The notes under the pieces were generated by a model. The model did not search any database and had not been told where the DNA came from. It was given only the letters and a program-made list of their open reading frames with translations. From Lentzea jiangxiensis (GTDB lineage: Bacteria > Actinomycetota > Actinomycetes > Mycobacteriales > Pseudonocardiaceae): 64,000 nucleotides of DNA. Shown here one piece after another: positions 53,156 through 60,179 of this stretch. A program made the position numbers and the translations under genes. The stretch covers positions 558,001 through 622,000 of the forward strand of contig NZ_FNIX01000002.1 in the NCBI RefSeq assembly GCF_900104175.1, given 5' to 3'. Every line of letters begins with the position of its first letter. Within the stretch, counting starts at the first letter, position 1.

Positions 53156-54487
53156 CTACGCGTTCGGGACCCGCCCGAGCAGGTGCCGCAACGCCGGTTC
53201 CAGCTCGGGGTACCGGAACCGGTGCCCGAGCTCCGCCAGCGCCGCGGGCCGGACGAGCTGGCTCGCCTCGGCCAGTTCCCCGGCACCCTGCTCGCCCAGC
53301 AGCACGCGCGGCCCGAACGCCGGCACCGGCAGCAGTGCGGGACGCCTCAGCACCTTCGCCAGGATGGCGGTGTAGGCGCTGTTGCGGACCGCGCCGGGAG
53401 CGACGGCGTTGACGGGGCCCGAGACCGCCGTGTCGTAGAGGGCGCGGTGGTAGACGTCGACCAGGTCGTCGATGCCGATCCACGACTGCCACATGCGGCC
53501 GTCGCCGAGCCTGCCTCCCAGGCCGGTGGAGAACAACGGGTAGAAGATCCTGAGCGTGCCGCCGGCGGGTGACTGCACCAGTCCTGTCCGGACGGTCACG
53601 ACCCGCATGTCCGCGGTCGCGGCGGAGGTGGCGGCGGCCTCCCAGTCGGCGACCACGTCGGCCAGGAACCCCTCGCCGCGTTCGCTGTCCTCGGTGAGCT
53701 CCTCGTCGCCGCGGTCGGGCCCGTAGATCCCGATCGCCGAGGCGCTGACGAACACGCGGACGCCCGCGGCGGCGGCCAGCCCGGCGAGCGCCCTGGTCGG
53801 CCCCACCCTCGACGCCCGGACGGCACGCCGGTGCGACTCGGTGAAGCGCCCGGCGATCGAGGCCCCGGCCAGGTGCACCACCGCGTCCACACCGGACAGC
53901 AGGCCGGGGTCGGGCGCGTCGGGGTCCCACCGCCGCTCGTCCGGTCCGGCGGGGTCGCGGCGGACCAGCCGGACCACCCGGTGCCCGGCCGTGGTGAGGA
54001 ACGGGCCGAGCGCCTTGCCGACGAACCCGCCGCTGCCGGTCACGGCGATCGTCATCGGCACGTCCCCGGCCCGGCGGGCGGCGGCCTGCGCGGCGAGGTC
54101 GGCCGCGACCTGCCGGTGCCGGTAGGCGAACATCTGCCGCAGGAAGGCCGCCGGAACGGGCGTGTCGACCCGGTCGGTCATCCGCGTCCGGCCGCCCTCG
54201 GCCGCGAACTCGTGGGAGTGCGTCCAGCGCAGCACCCAGCGCAGCGGCGCGGAGTCGAGCTCGTCGACGAACCTGTGCGGAGGCTCGTAGCCGCTGTGCC
54301 GCGCACCCCACCGCAGCCCGAGCGGGAAGCTCAGCACGGCGCGCCCGTCGTCGAGGGACTCCGCTTCCCGCACCACGCCGATCGGCTGCCACGGCGGGGA
54401 GAGCCGGTGGATCGCCCCCGGTCGTTCATGCCACGCGAACACCTCGTCGAGCGGAGCGTCGACGACGCTCGAGTAGATCAACGACAT
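53156..54487 (-). CDS. SRPBCC - TIGR01777 epimerase fusion
   Basis: The 443-residue protein has an N-terminal SRPBCC/START-like domain (MSLIYSSVVDAPLDEVFAWHERPGAIHRLSPPW; to about residue 145) and a C-terminal NAD-dependent epimerase of the TIGR01777/YfcH type (MTIAVTGSGGFVGKALGPFL; VHLAGASIAGRFTE; SASAIGIYGPDRGDEELTE; SWIGIDDLVDVYHRALYD). This fusion is known in actinobacteria (for example Rv2216 relatives carry only the epimerase). The two domains likely bind a hydrophobic ligand and act on it; the substrate is unknown. Confidence 0.88.
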   Translation of the reverse strand: MSLIYSSVVDAPLDEVFAWHERPGAIHRLSPPWQPIGVVREAESLDDGRAVLSFPLGLRWGARHSGYEPPHRFVDELDSAPLRWVLRWTHSHEFAAEGGRTRMTDRVDTPVPAAFLRQMFAYRHRQVAADLAAQAAARRAGDVPMTIAVTGSGGFVGKALGPFLTTAGHRVVRLVRRDPAGPDERRWDPDAPDPGLLSGVDAVVHLAGASIAGRFTESHRRAVRASRVGPTRALAGLAAAAGVRVFVSASAIGIYGPDRGDEELTEDSERGEGFLADVVADWEAAATSAATADMRVVTVRTGLVQSPAGGTLRIFYPLFSTGLGGRLGDGRMWQSWIGIDDLVDVYHRALYDTAVSGPVNAVAPGAVRNSAYTAILAKVLRRPALLPVPAFGPRVLLGEQGAGELAEASQLVRPAALAELGHRFRYPELEPALRHLLGRVPNA

Positions 54488-54613
54488 GGTTCAACGCTAG
54501 GTGAGCCGCTGCCCGGACGCTCAACGGGAGAACACCCGTTCGCCATCATGCAGACGCCGTCGGGCGGCCATAGCGTTGTCCGCAGTGACCCTGGAGACGC
54601 GAAAGGTGATCTC

Positions 54614-55210
54614 ATGCGCCGCTTCACCGCCCCGGCGGCCGCCCTCGTGCTCGGACTCTCCCTCGTTCCCGCACCGGCTTCGGCGCAGGCGCCGGGCGCC
54701 GAGGTGCGTCCCGTGCGCTCGGTCGACCTCGAGCGCTACCAGGGCCGCTGGGTGCAGGTCGCGGCGATCCCGCAACCGTTCCAGGCGCAGTGCGCCCGCA
54801 ACGACAACGCGGTCTACACCCTGCTGCCGCAAGGGCAGGTGCAGGTCGTCAACTCGTGCACGCGCGCGGACGGCGGGACGACGTCGCTGGAGGGCCGCGC
54901 ACGTCGGGAGAGCCCTGGTTCGACGTCGAAGCTGCAGGTGTCGTTCGTGCGGACCACCGAGGGGTGGAACTTCGACCGGCCGGGGACCTACTGGGTCATC
55001 GGCCTCGACCGCGACTACCGCTGGGCCGTGGTGGGTGCTCCGGACCGAAGGTCGGGTTTCGTGCTCTCGCGCACGCCGGCTCCGTCCAAGAAGGACATCG
55101 CCGGTATGACGACGGCGTTGCTCCGCAACGGTTACGACCTGTGCGACTTCGAGATCACGGCGCAGGACGGCGGTGCACCGGAGTCCGTTCCGCTGTGCCC
55201 GGCCGGGTAG
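54614..55210 (+). CDS. Secreted lipocalin (Blc-like)
   Basis: The 198-residue protein starts with a Sec signal (MRRFTAPAAALVLGLSLVPAPASAQA). The lipocalin fold follows: VDLERYQGRWVQVAAIP (GxW motif), NDNAVYTLLPQGQVQVVNSC, PGTYWVIGLDRDYRWAVVGAPDRRSGFVLSRTP and a C-terminal Cys pair (LCDFE...PLCPAG). The bacterial Blc type binds lysophospholipids or fatty acids. No lipobox Cys follows the signal, so it is secreted rather than lipid-anchored. ATG 54614 follows GAAAGGTGA. Confidence 0.9.
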   Translation: MRRFTAPAAALVLGLSLVPAPASAQAPGAEVRPVRSVDLERYQGRWVQVAAIPQPFQAQCARNDNAVYTLLPQGQVQVVNSCTRADGGTTSLEGRARRESPGSTSKLQVSFVRTTEGWNFDRPGTYWVIGLDRDYRWAVVGAPDRRSGFVLSRTPAPSKKDIAGMTTALLRNGYDLCDFEITAQDGGAPESVPLCPAG

Positions 55211-55234
55211 CGCCGTGGGAAAGCCGAGGGCCTC

Positions 55235-55588
55235 GTGAGCTCACCACCCCCGCCGACCGGCGTGCGGGACGACCCGCTCGCCCACGCTGCCTCGTCCCCG
55301 GCGTCCGGCCTGGGTGACCTGATGGCCGCCGTCGCCCGCGGTGACCGGACCGCGTTCGGCCGCGTGTACGACCTGCTCTCCGGCCCGTTCTACCGCCTGG
55401 TCCTCCTCAGGCTGCGCGCCGGTGACCAGGCCGAGCGCGAGGCGGTGGCCGAACAGGCCGCGCTGGACGCGTGGACCGGCGTCTGGCGCGACGCCCCGCA
55501 ACTCCTCCGGCGGCGGAGCAGGGCGCTCACCTCCGCCGAGGCCACGGCCTGGGTCCTGGCCAGGGCGACCGGCTCCCCGGCGGCCTGA
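55235..55588 (+). CDS. Sigma-70 region-2-only protein
   Basis: The 117-residue protein contains LGDLMAAVARGDRTAFGRVYDLLSGPFYRLVLLRLR and AEQAALDAWTGVWRDAPQLL, matching region 2 of SigK-type ECF sigma factors, including the core-binding helix and the xxExWxxVW-like segment. Region 4 and its linker are absent; the frame ends about 30 residues after region 2. It could be a truncated sigma factor, an anti-sigma-like decoy binding core polymerase, or a decaying gene. The GTG start at 55235 has no strong ribosome site. It lies between lipocalin and MerR genes. Confidence 0.6.
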   Translation: MSSPPPPTGVRDDPLAHAASSPASGLGDLMAAVARGDRTAFGRVYDLLSGPFYRLVLLRLRAGDQAEREAVAEQAALDAWTGVWRDAPQLLRRRSRALTSAEATAWVLARATGSPAA

Positions 55589-55600
55589 CGCGAATCGCGG

Positions 55601-55631
55601 TTGACCTTCCAGCGGCTGCAAAGTCCAGGAT
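55601..55631 (+). promoter_or_regulatory. MerR-type promoter with 19-bp spacer; leaderless start
   Basis: TTGACC (55601-55606) and CAGGAT (55626-55631) are separated by 19 bp, the unusual spacing that MerR proteins untwist. An imperfect dyad (GACCTT ... AAAGTC) spans the spacer. ATG 55639 lies seven bases after the -10, so the transcript should be leaderless and autoregulated. Confidence 0.65.
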
Positions 55632-55638
55632 TCACCGC

Positions 55639-56550
55639 ATGGACACCAGCACCGGCCTGCTCACCATCGGCCAGCTCGCCCGCCGCACGGGCGTCTCGGC
55701 GCGCACGCTGCGCTTCTGGTCGAACGAGGGGGCGATCGAGCCGGCGGGCCGCTCGGCGAGCGGCTACCGGCTCTACGACGCCGCCTCCGTCACGCGCGTC
55801 GAGCTCGTCCGCACCCTGCGGGAGCTCGGCCTCGGCCTCGACGACGTGCGCCGCGTGCTCGAACGCCGGGTCACGGTGGCCGAGGTCGCCGCGGCGCAGG
55901 TGGCGGCGATCGACGCGCAGATCCGTTCCCTCAAGGTGAGCCGTGCCGTGCTGTCCACCGTGTCCGAACGGGGATCCACCACTGAGGAGATAGCACTGAT
56001 GAACCGGCTGGCACGGCTTTCCGCCGCCGAACGACTCCAGATCATCGACGACTTCAAGGCCGAGGTGTTCGGTCCCCTCGACCTCGAACCACGGCTGCGC
56101 GAGCGCGTGCGGGAACTCGGCATCGACCTGCCCGACGACCCCACGCCCGACCAGGTGGACGCCTGGGTCGAACTGGCGGAGCTCGTGCAGGACGAGGGTT
56201 TCCGGGCGCGGATGAGGACCTTCCTCGCCCTGACCACCCCGTCACCGGGGCGGCAGGCGCCGCCCGGTGCGAGCATCTGGTGGGCCCGGCAGGTGGTGAA
56301 CAGGGTGGCCCAGGTCAGGGGAGAGGGCGTCGCCCCCGACGGCCCCCGCGCGGCGGAACTGGTCTCGGCGCTGTTCGGCGACGCCGAGCCGGACGCGGTG
56401 CTCAGGGCCCTGGAAGCGGGGATCGAGGCGGGCGCGGAACGGTACCGCCTGCTCGTCGGCCGCGTGAAGGGACAACGCAAGGCACCGGACGCCACCGAAG
56501 AGCTGCTCTGGCTGGCCTCGGCTCTTCGGTGCGCGGTCGCGCGGAGCTGA
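55639..56550 (+). CDS. MerR-family regulator with long C-terminal domain
   Basis: The 303-residue protein has a MerR helix-turn-helix (LTIGQLARRTGVSARTLRFWSNEGAIEPAGRSASGYRLYDAASV) and a dimerisation helix to about residue 115. A helical C-terminal domain of about 180 residues follows (EEIALMNRLARLSAAERLQIIDDF; VEGVAPDGPRAAELVSALFG-like), a pattern seen in TipA-like and other multidrug-sensing MerR proteins of actinobacteria. The ligand is unknown. The promoter at 55601-55631 supports autoregulation. Converges with the small PH-like gene (3-bp gap). Confidence 0.87.
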   Translation: MDTSTGLLTIGQLARRTGVSARTLRFWSNEGAIEPAGRSASGYRLYDAASVTRVELVRTLRELGLGLDDVRRVLERRVTVAEVAAAQVAAIDAQIRSLKVSRAVLSTVSERGSTTEEIALMNRLARLSAAERLQIIDDFKAEVFGPLDLEPRLRERVRELGIDLPDDPTPDQVDAWVELAELVQDEGFRARMRTFLALTTPSPGRQAPPGASIWWARQVVNRVAQVRGEGVAPDGPRAAELVSALFGDAEPDAVLRALEAGIEAGAERYRLLVGRVKGQRKAPDATEELLWLASALRCAVARS

Positions 56551-56553
56551 GGC

Positions 56554-56910
56554 TCACGACCCGCGCGTGGCCGACTCGATCAGGGCGACGGTGACGCGCG
56601 GGTCGTCGACCTCGACGACCAGGCGGGCGTAGCGCTCGTCCGCCAGTTCGATCACCACGGCCTTGGCGGCGTCCCGCACGTCCCAGAAGATCCTTTCGCC
56701 CTCCTGGTGGAACGTGCCCGCGGTGATCACGCCCGGCAGATGGGTGCCCGGCGCGCGGATGCCCTTGCTCTGCTTGACGATCCCGGGGTCGACCGTGGCG
56801 CCGCGCACGTTGCGCAGCGGGATGGTGAGGCTGCTCTTCAGGGCCCAGAGCTTGTCCAGGCCTTCGATGGTGACCACCAGGTCGTGGTCCTGGACGGTGA
56901 CGCGTGCCAT
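56554..56910 (-). CDS. Small PH-like domain protein
   Basis: The 118-residue protein has a bacterial pleckstrin-homology-like arrangement of strands: DHDLVVTIEGLDKLWALKSSLTIPLRNVRGATVD, ITAGTFHQEGERIFWDVRDAAKAVVIELADERYARLVVEVDDP. Similar actinobacterial proteins are annotated as hypothetical or PH-domain. No enzymatic motif. ATG 56910 follows AGGAGAA. It is downstream of a TetR gene by 16 bp, so the two form an operon. Confidence 0.75.
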   Translation of the reverse strand: MARVTVQDHDLVVTIEGLDKLWALKSSLTIPLRNVRGATVDPGIVKQSKGIRAPGTHLPGVITAGTFHQEGERIFWDVRDAAKAVVIELADERYARLVVEVDDPRVTVALIESATRGS

Positions 56911-56926
56911 TCGTGTTCTCCTGTTC

Positions 56927-57430
56927 TCATTCGCCCAGCCGGTGGGCCAACGCCCCGGCGAGGTCTTCTGTGGACGGTCCGGTCGCCCTGGCGCGCAGGC
57001 GCACCCCGAGCAGCGCGGCGGTGAAGGCGCTCGCCAGCGCATCGGGCAGCAGGCCGGCGAGGGCGCGGTCGAGATCGCCGAACGCCCGGGCGACCACCTC
57101 GGCGACCTCCGGGTCGTACGGGGCTCGTTCGACCGCCGAGACCAGCAGCAGGTCCAGTGGCGCCGCCGTGATCAGGCGTGCGGCCTGCTCCAGGTCGGCG
57201 GCGCTGCCGAGCGCCTCGGCCAGCGGACGCACGTGGTCGTCCGCGTGACGGCGCAGCGCCACCAGGTAGAGGCCCTTCTTGCTGCCGAACGTCTTGTAGA
57301 GGCTGTTGCGGTGCACGCCCAGGTGGGTCACCAGGTCGTCCACCGAGATCCCGTCGTAGGCGCGGGTGGCGAACAGCTCCACCGCCGCGCGCACCACGGT
57401 GTCCTCGTCGAACTGCCTCGTTCTTCCCAT
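56927..57430 (-). CDS. TetR-family regulator
   Basis: The 167-residue regulator has the HTH VRAAVELFATRAYDGISVDDLVTHLGVHRNSLYKTFGSKKGLYLVAL and a short ligand domain. It is somewhat smaller than usual. The operator-like sequence directly upstream (57452-57478) indicates autoregulation. It probably also controls the downstream PH-like gene. Ligand unknown. Confidence 0.88.
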   Translation of the reverse strand: MGRTRQFDEDTVVRAAVELFATRAYDGISVDDLVTHLGVHRNSLYKTFGSKKGLYLVALRRHADDHVRPLAEALGSAADLEQAARLITAAPLDLLLVSAVERAPYDPEVAEVVARAFGDLDRALAGLLPDALASAFTAALLGVRLRARATGPSTEDLAGALAHRLGE

Positions 57431-57451
57431 GCGGCCACCCTAGGCGATTCA

Positions 57452-57478
57452 GGAACGATCAGTCAAGAACGATCGTTC
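57452..57478. promoter_or_regulatory. TetR operator (GAACGATCGTTC)
   Basis: A perfect 12-bp palindrome GAACGATCGTTC (57467-57478) is preceded by a direct half-site GGAACGATC at 57452. It lies 22-48 bp upstream of the TetR start and probably overlaps its promoter. Confidence 0.7.
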
Positions 57479-57594
57479 CCGAATTCGAGGTGGCTGCCAG
57501 AGGCCGGACCCGGTGACACATTCGGTGGAGCAGGCCGGTGACCTCCGCCTGGCGCGCGGCGCGTGAGATCGCGTCGTCGAAGAAGTGGTGCGGC

Positions 57595-58515
57595 TCAGCC
57601 GGCCACGTGGCCGAGGTCGCACCGCTGCGCGGCCTCCTGCAGGGCGCGCAGCGCGGCTCGGCACGCGGGGCGGTTCGTGCTGCTGTCGCGCCACAACGCG
57701 AACACCCGTCGCCGGGGCGTCGGCAGCAGCGGCACGAACCGGACGCCCTCCGGCGCCCGGCCGCGGCCGAGCCGGGGGATGATCGCGACGCCGAGCCCCG
57801 CCGCCACCAGTGCGAGCTGGGTGGAGTGCTCCGAGGCGGTGTGCCGGACCCGGCGGCCGATCCCGCTGCGGCGCAACGTGTTCTCGAGCCAGCCGTGGCA
57901 GAGCTCGTCGCTGGGCCAGCCCACCCAGTCCTCGTCGCGCAGCTCCTCCAGGGTGACCGCGGCCCGGTCGGCGAACGGGTGCCGGTCGGGCAGGGCCACG
58001 TCGAGGACGTCTTCGAGCACCGGGGCGCACGAGAGCCCGCCGGGGATCGCGAGAGGTTCCTCGGGCCAGTCCTGCACCACCGCGAGATCGACGTCGGCGT
58101 GCCGCAGCTGGGCGATCGACTCGACGGGCTCCAGCTCCACGAGCCGTGCCACCAGGTCCGGGTGCCGCTGTCGCAGCGCGTGCAGCATCGGCGGCACGAG
58201 GCCCCGCGCGGCCGTGGCGAACGCGGCCACGGCGAGGGTTCCGGCCACGGCTCCCCGGTGGTGGGCGAGGTCGGTCTCGACGAGCTCGACTTGGCGCAGC
58301 AGCCTGCCCGCGTGCTCGGCGAGCAGGTCGCCGACGTCGGTGAGCCGGATGCCGCGGCCCTGCTTCTCCAGCAGGCGCTGCCCCACCTCGCGTTCCAGCC
58401 TGGCCAGTTGCTGCGACACCGCCGAGGTGGTCACGTGCAGCGCCTCGGCGGCGCCGCGGACCGATCCCGTGGTGGACACCGCGTGCAGCGTCCGCAGGCG
58501 TTCGAGGTTCAACAC
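57595..58515 (-). CDS. LysR-family regulator
   Basis: The 306-residue protein has the LysR HTH (LERLRTLHAVSTTGSVRGAAEALHVTTSAVSQQLARLEREVG) and an effector domain (VAGTLAVAAFATAARGLVPPML). GTG 58515 was chosen because the HTH starts directly after it; the longer frame to 58767 is antisense to the neighbour. It is divergent from the aldo/keto reductase across 103 bp with two clear inverted repeats, so it likely controls that gene. Confidence 0.88.
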   Translation of the reverse strand: MLNLERLRTLHAVSTTGSVRGAAEALHVTTSAVSQQLARLEREVGQRLLEKQGRGIRLTDVGDLLAEHAGRLLRQVELVETDLAHHRGAVAGTLAVAAFATAARGLVPPMLHALRQRHPDLVARLVELEPVESIAQLRHADVDLAVVQDWPEEPLAIPGGLSCAPVLEDVLDVALPDRHPFADRAAVTLEELRDEDWVGWPSDELCHGWLENTLRRSGIGRRVRHTASEHSTQLALVAAGLGVAIIPRLGRGRAPEGVRFVPLLPTPRRRVFALWRDSSTNRPACRAALRALQEAAQRCDLGHVAG

Positions 58516-58524
58516 ATCAGCGAT

Positions 58525-58563
58525 GCTACGCGGTAGCGCTAAGAATGTTTCGATTGTCTTAGC
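58525..58563. promoter_or_regulatory. Two inverted repeats between LysR and aldo/keto reductase
   Basis: GCTAC-GCG-GTAGC (58525-58537) is a perfect dyad next to the LysR start. GCTAAGA-(12)-TCTTAGC (58538-58563) is a perfect interrupted dyad of the LysR type. Both lie in the divergent promoter region. Confidence 0.65.
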
Positions 58564-58618
58564 AAAGCCGGGTCGGCAGGGTTGGGGCCTGAACGAACCG
58601 ACACTGCAAGGAGATCCC

Positions 58619-59443
58619 GTGCGTTCCGATCGGCACTTCGTCCTCGGTGGCGACCTTCCCGTGCACCGCCTGGGTTTCGGCGCCATGCGGATGCCCGCGC
58701 ACGACCCGGCCGCGGCGCACGCCCTGGCCCGTCGCGCGGCAGACCTCGGCGTCACGCTCTTCGACACCGCCGACTCCTACGACCTCGGCCGCAACGAGGA
58801 ACTGCTGGCCGAAGCCCTCCACCCGTACCCGGACGGCGTCGTCGTGGCCACCAAGGCCGGGCAGTGCCACCCCGGCGACGAGTGGATCCCGCTCGGGCGG
58901 CCGGAGTACCTGCGCCAGCAGGCCGAGCTGAGCCTGCGGCGGCTGCGGCTCGACCGCATCGACCTGTTCCAGTTGCACCGCATCGACCCCGAGGTGCCCC
59001 TGGCAGACCAGATCGGCGCGCTGAAGCAGCTCCAGGACGAGGGGAAGGTGCGCCATGTCGGGCTGTCCGAGGTCTCCGTCGACCAGATCGTCGAAGCCGG
59101 CCGGATCACGCCGGTCGTGAGCGTGCAGAACCGCTACAACCTCGACGACCGGCGGTGGGAGGACGTGCTGGTGCACTGCGAGCGGCACGGCATCGCCTTC
59201 CTCCCCTGGCTGCCGATCGCGCCGAGCGTGCGGCCGGGCTCACCGGTGGCCGGGGTCGCCCGGCGGCTCGGCGCCACCGCGGCGCAGGTCGCGCTGGCGT
59301 GGCTGCTGCGCCGCTCGGAGGTCGTGCTCCCGATCCCGGGCACGTCCTCCCCGCGCCACCTCGAGGAGAACGTCCGCGCGACCGACCTCGAGCTGTCCGA
59401 CGAGGACTTCGCGCTCCTCGACCGGCCCGCCGCGCTGCTGTGA
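58619..59443 (+). CDS. Aldo/keto reductase
   Basis: The 274-residue TIM-barrel NADPH enzyme has LGFGAMRMP, the catalytic Asp/Tyr region LFDTADSYDLGRNEELLAEAL, VVATKAGQ (Lys), DLFQLHRIDPEVPL (His) and the NADPH-binding PIPGTSSPRHLEEN. It resembles YdhF/oxidoreductase-type AKRs. GTG 58619 has AAGGAG five bases upstream. Likely target of the divergent LysR protein; substrate unknown. Confidence 0.9.
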   Translation: MRSDRHFVLGGDLPVHRLGFGAMRMPAHDPAAAHALARRAADLGVTLFDTADSYDLGRNEELLAEALHPYPDGVVVATKAGQCHPGDEWIPLGRPEYLRQQAELSLRRLRLDRIDLFQLHRIDPEVPLADQIGALKQLQDEGKVRHVGLSEVSVDQIVEAGRITPVVSVQNRYNLDDRRWEDVLVHCERHGIAFLPWLPIAPSVRPGSPVAGVARRLGATAAQVALAWLLRRSEVVLPIPGTSSPRHLEENVRATDLELSDEDFALLDRPAALL

Positions 59444-60100
59444 CCCGAACTTCCTCCAGCGTCCTTCGGAGACCACCTCGACGGAGCCGTCGTCGACCTT
59501 GATGGCGGTCTGCTCGTCGATGGCGTACGCCGGGACGCCGAGGCCGGCGGCCCACTCCTCGGCGTGCGCCAGGGTGTTGGTGGGGAAGGCGTCCAGGTGG
59601 GGGAAGATCGAGAAGTCGACCACGCCGAGGGTGCGGTCGTCCGGTGCGGACGGCCACTCGACGAAGTACGTGCCGATCCTCGGCGTCAGCACCATGCTCC
59701 CCGCGCTCACACCCACCCACACCGTGTCGGGCAGCGAGGGCAGCAGGTCGGCCAGCCCGGACTCCCGCAGCCAGTGGCAGAGGTAGGTCGCGTCGCCGCC
59801 GTCGACCAGGAGCACGTCCGCCTCCCGCACCCAGGGCACCCAGCGCTGAGGGCCGATGCTGGGCAGGGCGGTCAGCTCGAGGACGCCGAGCGACGCCCAG
59901 CCCAGGCCGGAGAGGTGCCGCGACCCGGCCTCGGCGGCGACGAACCCGCGCACCGATCCCGGACCGCACAGCGGGTGGCCCCACTGGGCGGTCGGGACGC
60001 ACAGGGCGTGGCACTCGGAGATCGGTTTGCGCAGGAGCCGCACGAGCGCCGAGTGGATGCTGGGGTTCGTGACGCCACCCGCGGTGAGCAGGAGCTTCAC
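59240..60100 (-). CDS. Peptidase-E-like (S51) protein with extended C-terminus
   Basis: The first about 220 residues form an S51 fold: MKLLLTAGGVTNPSIHSALV, VLLVDGGDATYLCHWLRESG, the nucleophile elbow GVSAGSMVLTPRIG with Ser, and FSIFPHLDAFPTNTLA. Peptidase E cleaves Asp-X dipeptides or related compounds. The usual end falls near EGRWRKFG. Here the frame continues about 65 further residues antisense to the aldo/keto reductase, ending at 59240. The extension is charged, low-complexity and probably without function, most likely from loss of the original stop codon. GTG 60100 is the start. Confidence 0.78.
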   Translation of the reverse strand: MKLLLTAGGVTNPSIHSALVRLLRKPISECHALCVPTAQWGHPLCGPGSVRGFVAAEAGSRHLSGLGWASLGVLELTALPSIGPQRWVPWVREADVLLVDGGDATYLCHWLRESGLADLLPSLPDTVWVGVSAGSMVLTPRIGTYFVEWPSAPDDRTLGVVDFSIFPHLDAFPTNTLAHAEEWAAGLGVPAYAIDEQTAIKVDDGSVEVVSEGRWRKFGSQQRGGPVEEREVLVGQLEVGRADVLLEVARGGRARDREHDLRAAQQPRQRDLRRGGAEPPGDPGHR

Positions 60101-60179
60101 GGCAGGCCTCCGGAACGTTCGGGGGAGGGGGACGTCCCGGTAGACCCCCGGCCGGGCCGGAACTCATCGCGGCGCCGGC

